DNA from: an uncultured Haliea sp.
Lineage (GTDB): Bacteria; Pseudomonadota; Gammaproteobacteria; Pseudomonadales; Halieaceae
NCBI GenBank assembly: GCA_947258585.1
Contig: CAMYIZ010000016.1
Location: forward strand, 76,085-140,084
DNA length: 64,000 nt
Direction: 5' to 3'
The notes beneath the pieces were generated by a model that saw nothing but the letters and a program-made list of their open reading frames with translations, was not told the origin of the DNA and did no database searches. Below, in pieces: positions 17,277-26,276 of the stretch; the first letter of the stretch is position 1; each line of letters begins with the position of its first letter. The position numbers and the translations under genes are program-made.

Positions 17277-18497
17277 CTATCGCACCATTGTATTGAGATC
17301 AAAGATAGGCAACAGGATGGCCATGACAATGACCAGCACTATTGCCCCCATAAAGACGACCAGCAGCGGTTCCAGCAGGCTCATCATCGTCCCCAGGGTC
17401 ATTTCCAGCTCGCGCTCCTGATTGGTAGCCGAGCGTTGCAGCATGGTTTCCAGCTCACCGCTGGTTTCGCCGCTGGCGACCATGTGCACCATCATTGGCG
17501 GGAACCGGCCATTCTCGCGCAGGGCGCGGTGCAGGCTGCTGCCCTCCTGCACCCGCTCTGCCACCCGGGCGCTGTCGTCCCGCAATACCAGGTTGGTCAG
17601 CACCTGGCCGGCGATGTGCAGGGACTGCAGCAGCGGCACCCCGCTGGCCATCAGGATGCTGAGGGTGGAGGCAAAGCGCGCGGTATCCACCGCGATGACC
17701 AGGCGGGAAATACCCGGCAAGCGCAGCAGCAGGCCGTGCCAGCGCCGGCGTCGGGCGGGGGGACGCAGCCAGCGGCGCAGGCCGATGACGGCAACGACCA
17801 CCGCCACCAGTACCCACAGGGCATAGTCCCGGGAGAAGTCACTCGCGGCAATGAGACCACGGGTCAGCAGCGGCAGCTCGCGATTGGTGTGGGCGAAAAT
17901 CCCGATCAACTCCGGCACCACGAACACCATCAGCGCCACCACCACGGCGACGGCCACCCCCACCAGGATAAAGGGGTAGATCATCGCCATCTTCATCTTC
18001 TGCGCCGTGTACTGGCGCTGCTCGTTGTAGTCCGCGAGCTGGGCCAGGACCGGACCCAGGAAACCGGCGTGCTCCCCGGCGTTGACCATGGCCCGGTACA
18101 TTTCGTTGAACACCAGGGGGAACTCGCCCATGGCATAGGCGAGGGTGTGCCCCTCGGCCACACGCGAACGCACCTGCAACAGCAGTCCCTTGGTGCGGCC
18201 CCGGCGACTCTGCTCCGCCGCCGCCTGCAGGCATTCATCCAGGGGCAGGTTGGACTGCACCAGGGTGGCCAACTGGCGGGTGACCAGGGCCAGTTCCGAG
18301 ACGCTGATGCGCGGCTGCAGGAAAGCGAGGTTGAACCGGGACTGGCTGGCCGGCTGCCGATTGGCGACCTCCACCTCCACCGGCCGCAGCTTCTGGCCGC
18401 GCAGCTGGCTGCGCACCTGGCGCTCGGAGTCACCCTCCAGCACGCCCTTGACCAGCTTGCCACCTGGGTTCAGTGCCCGATACCGATACGCCGTCAT
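17277..18497 (-). CDS. gspF: Type II secretion inner-membrane platform protein F
   Basis: A 406-residue polytopic protein with two tandem T2SSF helical domains (about residues 70-195 and 275-395). Three membrane helices are visible, including YPFILVGVAVAVVVALMVFVV and a C-terminal one at VVFMGAIVLVIVMAILLPIF. The N-terminal YRYRALNPGGKLVKGVLEGD is the usual GspF opening. It sits between the ATPase gspE and the pseudopilin gspG, the standard gene order. Confidence 0.96.
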   Translation of the reverse strand: MTAYRYRALNPGGKLVKGVLEGDSERQVRSQLRGQKLRPVEVEVANRQPASQSRFNLAFLQPRISVSELALVTRQLATLVQSNLPLDECLQAAAEQSRRGRTKGLLLQVRSRVAEGHTLAYAMGEFPLVFNEMYRAMVNAGEHAGFLGPVLAQLADYNEQRQYTAQKMKMAMIYPFILVGVAVAVVVALMVFVVPELIGIFAHTNRELPLLTRGLIAASDFSRDYALWVLVAVVVAVIGLRRWLRPPARRRRWHGLLLRLPGISRLVIAVDTARFASTLSILMASGVPLLQSLHIAGQVLTNLVLRDDSARVAERVQEGSSLHRALRENGRFPPMMVHMVASGETSGELETMLQRSATNQERELEMTLGTMMSLLEPLLVVFMGAIVLVIVMAILLPIFDLNTMVR

Positions 18498-18512
18498 CGC
18501 CCGCTACCGTAC

Positions 18513-20024
18513 TCAGTTAACTGCGGTAACGCGCAGTACTTCTTCGATACTGGTCTCGCGCGCCAGAATCCGGCGGCGGCCATCTTCCTGAATACCGGGA
18601 TACAGTTTGCGCGCCTCCTGCAGCATCTGCTGCTCACTCGCACCCTCGTGGATCATCAGGCGCAGGGCATCGTTGATCTCGATCAGTTCGTAGATCCCCG
18701 TGCGTCCACGGTAGCCGCCGTAATTGCAGTGCTCACAGCCCACGGCGCGACAGATTTCCAGCGGGTCCCCGACCGCCGGGTCCACCCCCAGCAGCGCCCG
18801 CTCTGCAGGTGACGGTTCATAGGACTGCATGCAATCCCGGCACAGCAGCCGCACCAGGCGCTGCGCCATGACGCCGATCAGGCTGGACGAGAGGAGAAAG
18901 GGCTCGATACCCATGTCCTGCAGCCGGGTCACCGCGCCAATGGCGGTATTGGTATGCAGGGTGGAGAGCACCAGGTGCCCGGTCAGGGACGCCTGCACCG
19001 CGATCTCCGCCGTCTCCAGATCGCGGATCTCGCCCACCATCACCACATCCGGGTCCTGGCGCAAAATGGCGCGCAGGCCCCGGGCAAAGGTCATGTCGAC
19101 CTTGGGGTTCACCTGGGTCTGGCCGACCCCGGGCAGCATGTATTCGATCGGATCCTCGATAGTCAGGATATTGCGGCTGGTCTGGTTGATGTGCGACAGG
19201 CCGGCATACAGCGTGGTGGTTTTCCCGGAGCCGGTGGGACCGGTCACCAGGATAATGCCGTGAGGACTGTGCAGCGCTCTCTCGTAGCCCGTCAGCACCT
19301 GTTCGTTCATGGCCAGCTGCTTCAGCTCCAGCTGCCCGGCCTGCTTGTCGAGCAGGCGCAGCACTACCCGTTCGCCGTGGGCGGACGGCATGGTGGACAT
19401 GCGGATGTCCACCGCGTGGCCGGCAATACGCACCGAAATCCGGCCATCCTGGGGCACGCGCTTTTCGGCGATATCGAGCCGGGCCATGACCTTGAGACGG
19501 GACACCAGCAGCGGTGCCAGCATGCGCTTGGGGGACAGGATTTCAGCCAGCACGCCATCTATCCGGTAGCGTACGCTGAGGCGATCCTCGAACGTCTCGA
19601 TATGGATATCCGATGCCTGCTCGCGCACCGCCTGGGAGAGGATGGCGTTGATCAGGCGAATGATGGGGGCATCGTCTTCGGCGTCCATGAGGTCGCCGGC
19701 GTCGGGAATCTCTTCCGCCAGGCGGCTGAGATCGACGTCGGCACTGATATCCTCCGCCATTTGTACCGCCGCATTGTTGTCGCGCTGATAGGACTGGGAC
19801 AGCTGGCGTTGAAACTCTGGCTCGGACACCATTTCCAGGGTAAAGGGGCGGCCCAGCCAGCGCCGCAGCTCCAGCAGCACCTGGGGCCCCGGCTGCGCGC
19901 GACAACTGACCACGACGCCGCCGGGACGGCTGTGCACCAGCACGCCAAACTGCTTGGCGAAGCCGAAAGGCAACGCTCGCGCTTCCTCACGACTGGCGGC
20001 GACAGGGGCACCCGCCACGACCAT
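18513..20024 (-). CDS. gspE: Type II secretion ATPase E
   Basis: A 503-residue hexameric secretion ATPase. After an N-terminal GspL-binding domain come the nucleotide-binding motifs: Walker [13 protein letters not shown], Asp box ([15 protein letters not shown]), Walker B ([12 protein letters not shown]) and His box ([11 protein letters not shown]). The zinc-binding CxxC pairs typical of GspE are present (CRDC and CEHC), about 46 residues apart. ATG 20024 overlaps the gspD stop by one base (TGATG). Confidence 0.96.
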   Translation of the reverse strand: MVVAGAPVAASREEARALPFGFAKQFGVLVHSRPGGVVVSCRAQPGPQVLLELRRWLGRPFTLEMVSEPEFQRQLSQSYQRDNNAAVQMAEDISADVDLSRLAEEIPDAGDLMDAEDDAPIIRLINAILSQAVREQASDIHIETFEDRLSVRYRIDGVLAEILSPKRMLAPLLVSRLKVMARLDIAEKRVPQDGRISVRIAGHAVDIRMSTMPSAHGERVVLRLLDKQAGQLELKQLAMNEQVLTGYERALHSPHGIILVTGPTGSGKTTTLYAGLSHINQTSRNILTIEDPIEYMLPGVGQTQVNPKVDMTFARGLRAILRQDPDVVMVGEIRDLETAEIAVQASLTGHLVLSTLHTNTAIGAVTRLQDMGIEPFLLSSSLIGVMAQRLVRLLCRDCMQSYEPSPAERALLGVDPAVGDPLEICRAVGCEHCNYGGYRGRTGIYELIEINDALRLMIHEGASEQQMLQEARKLYPGIQEDGRRRILARETSIEEVLRVTAVN

Positions 20025-22051
20025 CAGCGGCTCCCGGCAGCGGCGGGATCAGCCTGCGCTTCGTCCCTGATCGCCTCCAGCTGCCGGATCTGCTCTTCCC
20101 ATTCCGGCAGCACCGGCACGTACTCGTCATCCAGGAACATCAGGCCCCGCTCACGCCGCAGCAATTGCTGGTCGCGGATATACCGGTACTTGTCCGCGGT
20201 GGCGCCGGCCAGCTGCTGGTCGTCGCGAATGATGGTCGGGCGGATAAAAATCAGCAGGTTGGTCTTCACCACCGACACCGCATCGGTCCGGAACAGGCGC
20301 CCCAGCAGCGGCAAATCGCCCAGCAGCGGCACTTTCTGGCTGCCGTCCTGGACATCGTCCTTGATCAGCCCGCCCAGCACGACCACGCGGCCGTCGGCTG
20401 CCAGTACCTTGGTCTGCAGGATGCGTTCATTGGTAATCAGGTCCGAGGCATCCAGCACCGCAGAGGTATTGCTCAGGCTGGACACTTCCTGGGATATCTC
20501 CAGTACCACCGAATCCCCTTCGTTGATATGCGGTGTGACCTTCAGCGTAATACCCACGTTCTGTCGTTCGATGGTCTGGAACGGGTTCTGGGCCCCGTCC
20601 CCGGTACCGGTACTGGTGAACGATCCGGTCACGAAAGGCACGTTCTGGCCCACGGTGATATACGCCTCCTGGTTGTCCAGGGTCAGCAGGCTGGGCGTGG
20701 AGAGAATGTTGGCGTTGGACTGCTCCTTGAGCGCGTTGAGGATGACCGTCATGGACAGGTCGTCGTCGATCACCCCCCAACCCAGCGACAGGCCCGAGGA
20801 CTGGGCCAGGGCCCCCGCCAGGGCGCCCACATCGAAGTCACCGGTGGTGGTGGCGCCATCGCTGCTGCCATCGGTCGGCAGTATCGCGCCGGCAATACGT
20901 TGCGCCCGGGCGTCGGCGGTATTGATGTTGCTGCCAAAGAAACCATCGTTGTTGGCGAACAGCCATTGCAGGCCGAGATCCTGCCCGTCGCGAACCTCCA
21001 GCTCGACAATGATGGCCTCAACCAGAACCTGCGCCCGGCGGATATCCAGCCGGGTAATGACAGCCTCCAGAGACGCCATTTCATCGGTGGGCGCTGTGAT
21101 AATGAGGGCGTTGGTGTGCTTGTCCGCCTCAATGGTGGCGCTGTTGCTGTTGCTGCGCTGGCGCGCGCCATCGGCACCGTCAACCCGGGAGATGTTCTGC
21201 ATCACCCGGGTCAGGACCTCGGCAATGTCTTCAGCCTTCGCATACTGCAGGTAGATGACCTTCACGTTGCCACTCTGCTCCAGCGGTGTATCCAGGTAGC
21301 GAATGAGGCGTGTCATGCGGGCCCGCTCCAGCTCGTCGGCGCTGACCAAAACACTGTTGGTGCGGGAATCCGCGACCAGCAGCACCTCCACTTCGGAGCC
21401 CTGCTGGGAGTCGGATTTATTGAACTGCTCCAACATCCGGACCACGTCTTCGGCGACGCCGTATTTGAGCTTGATGACCTCGGTCTCCTGTACCGCGGTG
21501 CGGTCCATGCGCTCAATGATCGCGGCGATTCGATCGATATTGGAAGCGACGTCGGAGATAATAATCGCGTTGCTGGGGGCGTAGGCCGCCATATGCGCCT
21601 GCTGCGGCACCAGCGGTCGCAGTACCGGGATCAGCTTCGCCGCGGATATATTCTGCAGGCGCATGACCTGGGTGACATATTCATCGTTGCCCCGCCGGTC
21701 GTTATCGTCGCGCACCGTCACCGGCGCCGAGCGGGCATCCTTGTTCTGGATGACGCGCACCACGCCCCCAGAGCGGACCGCGGTGTAGCCGTGGACCTCG
21801 AGGATGGATAGGAACAGATCGTAGAGCTCGCTGCGGGACACCGGTTTGGAGGACACGACCTTGACCTTGCCCTTCACCGCGGGGTCTACCACGATGGTGG
21901 TCTCGGTAGCCTCGGCCACGAACTTGATCAGTTCCTGGATATCGGTCTCTTTCAGGTTGACAGTGAAATCCTGGGCCCGCACGGCTCCGGAGCCCAGCGC
22001 AACGAGCAGACACAATAGGGGGGCCCGCAGTGCCCACGATGTAATCCTCAC
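20024..22051 (-). CDS. gspD: Type II secretion outer-membrane secretin D
   Basis: A 675-residue secretin forming the outer-membrane channel. It has a signal peptide ending near SGAVRA, then the N0 domain ([22 protein letters not shown]), N1-N3 repeats ([42 protein letters not shown]), then the secretin core ([20 protein letters not shown] through [10 protein letters not shown] and [15 protein letters not shown]). The C-terminal extension past [10 protein letters not shown] suggests an S-domain for a pilotin, but no gspS gene is nearby. It lies 36 bases after gspC. Confidence 0.97.
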   Translation of the reverse strand: MRITSWALRAPLLCLLVALGSGAVRAQDFTVNLKETDIQELIKFVAEATETTIVVDPAVKGKVKVVSSKPVSRSELYDLFLSILEVHGYTAVRSGGVVRVIQNKDARSAPVTVRDDNDRRGNDEYVTQVMRLQNISAAKLIPVLRPLVPQQAHMAAYAPSNAIIISDVASNIDRIAAIIERMDRTAVQETEVIKLKYGVAEDVVRMLEQFNKSDSQQGSEVEVLLVADSRTNSVLVSADELERARMTRLIRYLDTPLEQSGNVKVIYLQYAKAEDIAEVLTRVMQNISRVDGADGARQRSNSNSATIEADKHTNALIITAPTDEMASLEAVITRLDIRRAQVLVEAIIVELEVRDGQDLGLQWLFANNDGFFGSNINTADARAQRIAGAILPTDGSSDGATTTGDFDVGALAGALAQSSGLSLGWGVIDDDLSMTVILNALKEQSNANILSTPSLLTLDNQEAYITVGQNVPFVTGSFTSTGTGDGAQNPFQTIERQNVGITLKVTPHINEGDSVVLEISQEVSSLSNTSAVLDASDLITNERILQTKVLAADGRVVVLGGLIKDDVQDGSQKVPLLGDLPLLGRLFRTDAVSVVKTNLLIFIRPTIIRDDQQLAGATADKYRYIRDQQLLRRERGLMFLDDEYVPVLPEWEEQIRQLEAIRDEAQADPAAAGSR

Positions 22052-22087
22052 TGAATAACTATCCTCAACTGATTTGTCCCGACTCTA

Positions 22088-23134
22088 TCACTGTTCGCCA
22101 GTGGCAGCACTGAGACTGACATTCACGGCAACTGGTTCGCCGCCGCGCAGGAGGTCGAACGAGGCTTCACTGGCAGAACGCATGGCCTGGTACAGCCGCA
22201 TGGTATTGGCGGGATCGGACAGCGGCATGCCATTGACAGCCAGCACGAGATCACCGGCGCGAAACCCGAGGCGCTCAAACTGCTCGCGGTCGCGCCCGGG
22301 CGTCAAACGGTAGCCCTGCAGCTCGCCCCCTTCACGCACCGCCGCGATCCGCACCAGCTCCGCAAGGGATTGCGGATCCTGGTACAGCTGTTCGCGATAC
22401 CCCTGCGCCAGCGCCGTAGTGACTTCGTCCGTTCGCTTGTCGATGACGCGGACGGCAGCCGGGGGAGGCGCCACCGCGGGGGAGCTGGCGGGTGCAACCG
22501 GCGTCATGCCGGCCAGCTGCGCATCCAGGCTGCTGGGTTGGTACAGGGTGAGCAGCTCGTAGCTACCGCCATTGTCCAGGACGACCTGGAAGGGCATGAC
22601 TTTGGCCAGGCTCACCCGGCCCGCCACCGGCAGGGTGTCGTCCACCGCGTAGATTGCCTGCTGGCCACGGTACTCGATAATGGCGCTGCCCGCCCCATCG
22701 GCACTGAAAGCGATGACCCCCCGCAATACTAGGTCCAGACGGGTCTCCCTGGCGCCTTTCTCGATGCCCTCGCGCTCGGGGGTGGCCGCCAGCTGCCCGG
22801 TTTCCGGCTCGGCAACTACTGCCGCGCCCGGCTGGCCAAACAGGGGCCAACTGCGCAGGGCATCGATGTCAACCTGAGACGTCGCTCCCCCGCCGACGGC
22901 ACTGAGTGCCGGCGGGTTGATGATCTGACCGCCGGGAGCCCGCTGTTCAGGCTGCGGGAAAACGGCCCAGAACAGTTGCGCCAGCGCAGCCAGGGCCCAC
23001 AGGGACACCAGCAGCACCAGAGCCCACCGCAGCCGACGGCTGTTGCCAGGCTCCAGCAGTGACGCCATGCCCAGCCGCACCCACTCCGGGACCCGGGTCG
23101 TGATACTGCGGTAACTGAGCCGATCAGCCGCCAA
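22088..23134 (-). CDS. gspC: Type II secretion system protein C
   Basis: A 348-residue inner-membrane protein that connects the platform to GspD. It has a single membrane helix (WALVLLVSLWALAALAQLFW), an HR domain with the family feature VLRGVIAFSADGAGSAIIEY, a Pro/Ala linker and a C-terminal PDZ domain (GYRLTPGRDREQFERLGF, GDLVLAVNGMPLSDP), rather than a coiled coil. I chose TTG 23134 because an AGGAG site sits 6 bases upstream. A GTG at 23161 gives 9 more residues but has no site and leaves a leader of only about 24 bases from the predicted promoter. First gene of the gsp operon. Confidence 0.9.
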   Translation of the reverse strand: MAADRLSYRSITTRVPEWVRLGMASLLEPGNSRRLRWALVLLVSLWALAALAQLFWAVFPQPEQRAPGGQIINPPALSAVGGGATSQVDIDALRSWPLFGQPGAAVVAEPETGQLAATPEREGIEKGARETRLDLVLRGVIAFSADGAGSAIIEYRGQQAIYAVDDTLPVAGRVSLAKVMPFQVVLDNGGSYELLTLYQPSSLDAQLAGMTPVAPASSPAVAPPPAAVRVIDKRTDEVTTALAQGYREQLYQDPQSLAELVRIAAVREGGELQGYRLTPGRDREQFERLGFRAGDLVLAVNGMPLSDPANTMRLYQAMRSASEASFDLLRGGEPVAVNVSLSAATGEQ

Positions 23135-23191
23135 GGCCCTCTCCTGGGTAGTGCCGCCCACCGGGGGCGGTGCTGGAACAAACGTGCCCCG

Positions 23192-23220
23192 ATTATAGGG
23201 TGCGCCATTAAAAGATAAAA
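23192..23220 (-). promoter_or_regulatory. Predicted sigma70-type promoter for gspC
   Basis: On the minus strand TATAAT (23197-23192) is a perfect -10 element, with TTTTAT (23220-23215) at the -35 position after a 17-base spacer. The -35 matches the consensus poorly, as is typical for promoters that need an activator. The expected transcript starts about 50 bases before the preferred gspC start. No other strong promoter was seen before gspC. Confidence 0.6.
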
Positions 23221-23251
23221 CTGTGACAGCCCGATGGCATTTGTGTGACAG
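23212..23251 (-). promoter_or_regulatory. Pho-box-like array of 11-bp direct repeats upstream of gspC
   Basis: Read on the minus strand, CTGTCAC begins at 23251 and again at 23229, exactly 22 bases apart. Between them, at 23240, lies ATGCCAT, a weaker copy in the same 11-base phase, and TTATCTT at 23218 is a fourth, weakest copy. The PhoB site is known to be CTGTCAT-like 7-mers repeated every 11 bases. The array lies just upstream of and overlaps the weak -35 of gspC. Control by PhoB or another OmpR-type regulator is inferred. Confidence 0.5.
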
Positions 23252-23277
23252 CCCCGTGACGACCCGGGTAACCGGGC

Positions 23278-23302
23278 AAAAAAAAACCGGCCAGAGGCCG
23301 GT
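23278..23302 (-). terminator. Intrinsic terminator on the minus strand
   Basis: On the minus strand a perfect 7-bp stem ACCGGCC/GGCCGGT with loop TCT is followed directly by nine T residues. It is preceded two bases away by a second perfect hairpin (TAGAGA/TCTCTA). It would stop transcripts coming from the cysK side before the gspC promoter. Confidence 0.8.
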
Positions 23303-23421
23303 CTAGAGATGGAGTCTCTACAAGGGGGATTGAGGACCTGAACGGTTGCAATCAACGACAGCACTGTGACCGGCGCGAACCTCCATTGCCCAACGCCATA
23401 CTGTCTCTGCAACATGAGACC
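23278..23421 (-). ncRNA. Candidate small RNA, minus strand, between gspC and cysK
   Basis: This lies in the 23135-23540 gap, which otherwise holds the gspC promoter elements and the cysK leader. On the minus strand there is a possible 5' hairpin (GTCTC ... GAGAC, 23420-23403), about 80 unassigned bases, then two adjacent hairpins (TAGAGA/TCTCTA at 23320-23304 and ACCGGCC/GGCCGGT at 23302-23286) ending in a run of nine T. No minus-strand gene lies within 1 kb upstream that would need this terminator. The 5' end is a guess; no convincing promoter was found. Confidence 0.35.
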
Positions 23422-23540
23422 CGGTTTTTTATCCGCAGTTCCACGGGCGTGGAAAAAAAATCGCAGCTGCCCGCGCATGGACAGGAAGAGGCCGGTTGTA
23501 TACGCTTGCGGGAGGCTAATTCGCCCAGCAGGTAGACCTT

Positions 23541-24509
23541 ATGAGCCACATTTTCCAGGATAATTCCGCGACCATTGGCGGCACCCCGCTGGTGCGGATC
23601 AATCGAATAAGCACCGGCAACGTTTATGCCAAGCTGGAAAACCGCAATCCGGCCATGTCGGTTAAATGCCGTATCGGCACCAGCATGGTCCTGGCCGCGG
23701 AGCAGGACGGCAGCCTGCGCCCCGGCATGACCATTGTCGAGCCAACCAGTGGCAACACCGGCATCGCCCTCGCCTTTGTCGCCGCCGCGCGAGGCTACGA
23801 CTGTATCCTGACGATGCCCAACACCATGAGCCTGGAGCGCCGCAAGCTGATGAAGGCGCTGGGGGCGGACATCATCCTGACCGATGGCGCCAAGGGCATG
23901 CCCGCAGCGATCGCCAGGGCAGAGGAAATCATCGCTTCGGATTCGGACAAGTACTGGGGCGCCAGGCAGTTCGAGAACCCCGCCAATCCGGCAATTCACG
24001 AGAGCACCACCGGCCCGGAGATCTGGCGGGACACGGATGGCCAGGTCGACATCTTCGTGTCAGGGGTGGGTACCGGCGGTACACTCACCGGCGTCTCACG
24101 CTACATCAAGCGCACCGAGGGCAAGGCCATCCTGACCGTTGCCGTTGAACCCGCCAGCAGTACCGTCATTGCGGCCGCGAAGGCCGGCGAGGAGCCCAGC
24201 CACGCCCCGCACAAGATCCAGGGTATTGGTGCGGGCTTCCTGCCCCGCAACCTGGACCTGGAGATGGTCGACCGGGTGGAGCAGGTAAGCAACGAGGACG
24301 CCATGGCCTGGGCACACCAACTCATGCAGCGGGAGGGCATCCTGGCCGGGGTATCCTGCGGCGCCGCCATGGCAGTGGCTGATCGCATCTCACGGGAACC
24401 CGAGCACGCAGGCAAGATGGTGGTGGTGGTGTTGCCGGACTCCGGCGAGCGCTACCTCAGCGCGCCCTTGTTCGAGGGCAAGTTCAGCGACAACGAGATG
24501 GTGCAGTAG
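23541..24509 (+). CDS. cysK: Cysteine synthase A (O-acetylserine sulfhydrylase)
   Basis: A 322-residue PLP enzyme that makes cysteine from O-acetylserine and sulfide. The sequence follows E. coli CysK closely throughout. PLP lysine is Lys42 in SVKCRIG, the substrate loop is [13 protein letters not shown], and the phosphate-binding loop is [14 protein letters not shown]. Other CysK features are [10 protein letters not shown] and [10 protein letters not shown]. It is the A type, not CysM. The start ATG 23541 follows AGGTAGACCTT. Convergent with the GNAT gene (12-base gap). A 16-bp palindrome lies about 90 bases upstream. Confidence 0.96.
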   Translation: MSHIFQDNSATIGGTPLVRINRISTGNVYAKLENRNPAMSVKCRIGTSMVLAAEQDGSLRPGMTIVEPTSGNTGIALAFVAAARGYDCILTMPNTMSLERRKLMKALGADIILTDGAKGMPAAIARAEEIIASDSDKYWGARQFENPANPAIHESTTGPEIWRDTDGQVDIFVSGVGTGGTLTGVSRYIKRTEGKAILTVAVEPASSTVIAAAKAGEEPSHAPHKIQGIGAGFLPRNLDLEMVDRVEQVSNEDAMAWAHQLMQREGILAGVSCGAAMAVADRISREPEHAGKMVVVVLPDSGERYLSAPLFEGKFSDNEMVQ

Positions 24510-24521
24510 CCGCAACGGCGG

Positions 24522-25121
24522 CTAACGCCCCTCCTGCAACAGCCCGAGTCGCCGCTTGACGTCTGCCCATTCGGTGTCGATGACGCTGAAATAGACTGAA
24601 TCCCGGGAGAAGTCGCCCTGCACTATCATGTGTTTGCGCAGCACTCCCTCACGGATTGCGCCAATCCGCTCCAACGCCCGCTGCGAACGCAGGTTGCGGG
24701 CGTCAACCTTGAACTCGACCCGCAGGCAATGCAGGCGCTCGAAAGCATTGGCCAGCAGCAGGGCCTTCACCTCCGTGTTGACGCCGGTGCGCTGCCACTC
24801 CTGGCCCAGCCAGGTCCAGCCGATTTCCAGGCTGCGATGCTCGGGCCGTATATTCAGGTAACGGGTGCTGCCGACGATCTTGTTCTTGGCGTTCTCCACT
24901 ATCGCCCAGGGCGCCTGGTCCGACGCGGCCAGGGCCTCATCAATCCACTGCCGGGTATCCGCCAGGTCGATAAAGCAACTGCGCGGCATATACTCCCAGT
25001 CCGGGACGTGGCGGCCGCGGTTGAACAGGCCCTGGGCGTGACCCTGGGACAGGGGCTCAAGGCGGACCAGGGTTCCGCGCAGCACCCGGGTGCCGACCTG
25101 TGGCTCCAGCGGCAGGCTCAC
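24522..25121 (-). CDS. GNAT N-acetyltransferase, RimJ/RimL type
   Basis: A 199-residue acetyl-CoA-dependent transferase. It matches the family that acts on protein N-termini or small molecules: RLEPLSQGHAQGLF near the start, IGWTWLGQEWQRTGVNTEVK for the core beta-alpha region that binds acetyl-CoA, then LRVEFKVDARNLRSQRALER and GAIREGVLRKH. Start ATG overlaps the quinone oxidoreductase stop by 4 bases (ATGA), so the pair is probably co-translated. Target unknown. Confidence 0.88.
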   Translation of the reverse strand: MSLPLEPQVGTRVLRGTLVRLEPLSQGHAQGLFNRGRHVPDWEYMPRSCFIDLADTRQWIDEALAASDQAPWAIVENAKNKIVGSTRYLNIRPEHRSLEIGWTWLGQEWQRTGVNTEVKALLLANAFERLHCLRVEFKVDARNLRSQRALERIGAIREGVLRKHMIVQGDFSRDSVYFSVIDTEWADVKRRLGLLQEGR

Positions 25122-26089
25122 GGCAGCACCACGCTGGAGCCCGTTGTGGCACGCCCCTCCAGCGCGGCGTGAGCCGCGGCGATCTCCGCCAGGGCAAACC
25201 GCTGGTGGATTTCAACCCGCACCTTTCCCGAGCGTATCTGCTCGAACACTGCAGCAGCGGAAGCGCGCAGTTCCTCTGTGCTGGCGGTATAGGTGACCAG
25301 GGTGGGCCGGGTCACATAGAGAGAACCCCCCGCTGCAAGTACCTGCAGGTCCAGGGGCTCCGGCTTGCCGGAGCTGTTGCCAAAGCTGACCAGCAGCCCC
25401 CTGGGCTGGAGGCTGGCGAGCGAGACCTCGAAGGTGTCGCGACCCACGCCATCGTAGACCACCGGGACCCCGGCACCGGCGGTCAGCTCCCGGACCCGTG
25501 CAGCGACATCCTCTTCCCGATAGTTGATCACATGCCGGTAACCGTGAGCGCGAGCCAGCTCCACTTTTTCCTGCGAACCCACGGTCCCTATAACAGTGGC
25601 GCCCAGGCTACTGGCCCATTGCCCGAACAACAGACCCACACCACCGGCGGCCGCGTGGAACAGGCAGGTCTGCCCGGCCTGCAGGGGAAAAGTGCGCTGC
25701 AGGAGATACTCGGTGGTCTGGCCCTTGAGCAGGGCCGCCGCCGCGGTCTCGAATTCGATGTCCGGCGGCACGGGCACCAGCCGTGACGCGGGCAGGTTCA
25801 GCTCTTCGGCATAGGCGCCGAAGCCGGCGGAGCAATAGGCGACGCGGTCCCCGACGGCAAACTCCACCCCCTCGCCCACCGCTGTGACCACGCCCGCCCC
25901 CTCCATGCCCAGGCCGCTGGGCAGGGCGATCGGGTACAGGCCGCTGCGATGATAGGTATCAATGAAGTTGAGCCCGATGGCCCGGTTGGCGACAGTGACC
26001 GCTCCCGGGCCGGGGGGACCGGGGTCGACATCCACCAGTTGCATCACCTCGGGGCCGCCCGTTGCCGTGATCCGTACCGCCTTGCCCAT
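25118..26089 (-). CDS. NADPH:quinone oxidoreductase-like (zinc-independent MDR family)
   Basis: A 323-residue medium-chain dehydrogenase/reductase similar to E. coli Qor. It has an N-terminal GroES-like domain (VANRAIGLNFIDTYHRSGLYP) and a Rossmann domain with AAAGGVGLLFGQWA, followed by the NADPH-side loop. The catalytic zinc ligands of alcohol dehydrogenases are absent, as expected for the quinone reductase group. I chose ATG 26089, preceded by AGGAAGGCGG, over an in-frame start at 26116. Substrate may be a quinone or an enone. Confidence 0.9.
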   Translation of the reverse strand: MGKAVRITATGGPEVMQLVDVDPGPPGPGAVTVANRAIGLNFIDTYHRSGLYPIALPSGLGMEGAGVVTAVGEGVEFAVGDRVAYCSAGFGAYAEELNLPASRLVPVPPDIEFETAAAALLKGQTTEYLLQRTFPLQAGQTCLFHAAAGGVGLLFGQWASSLGATVIGTVGSQEKVELARAHGYRHVINYREEDVAARVRELTAGAGVPVVYDGVGRDTFEVSLASLQPRGLLVSFGNSSGKPEPLDLQVLAAGGSLYVTRPTLVTYTASTEELRASAAAVFEQIRSGKVRVEIHQRFALAEIAAAHAALEGRATTGSSVVLP

Positions 26090-26276
26090 GTACCGCCTTC
26101 CTCGCGTAACCGCCACTGCCTGTTGATCGAGCTAGTGTGCCACAACCCCTGCACCCGGGGCACCGTCGTTGCGCGCCCGGCGCCGAACGGCGGGAACCGG
26201 CTGTGAGCGTGTTACACTGCACCCACTGCGCCCGCGACGCCGGGCAACTCCCCTCACCACCCTGGAACCCTACACT

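Noticed and set aside
23403-23430. Possible plus-strand terminator (GTCTC/GAGAC followed by CCGG and six T)
   Set aside because: The stem is only 5 bp with a long loop and the T run is separated from it; it fits better as a hairpin in the minus-strand candidate RNA.
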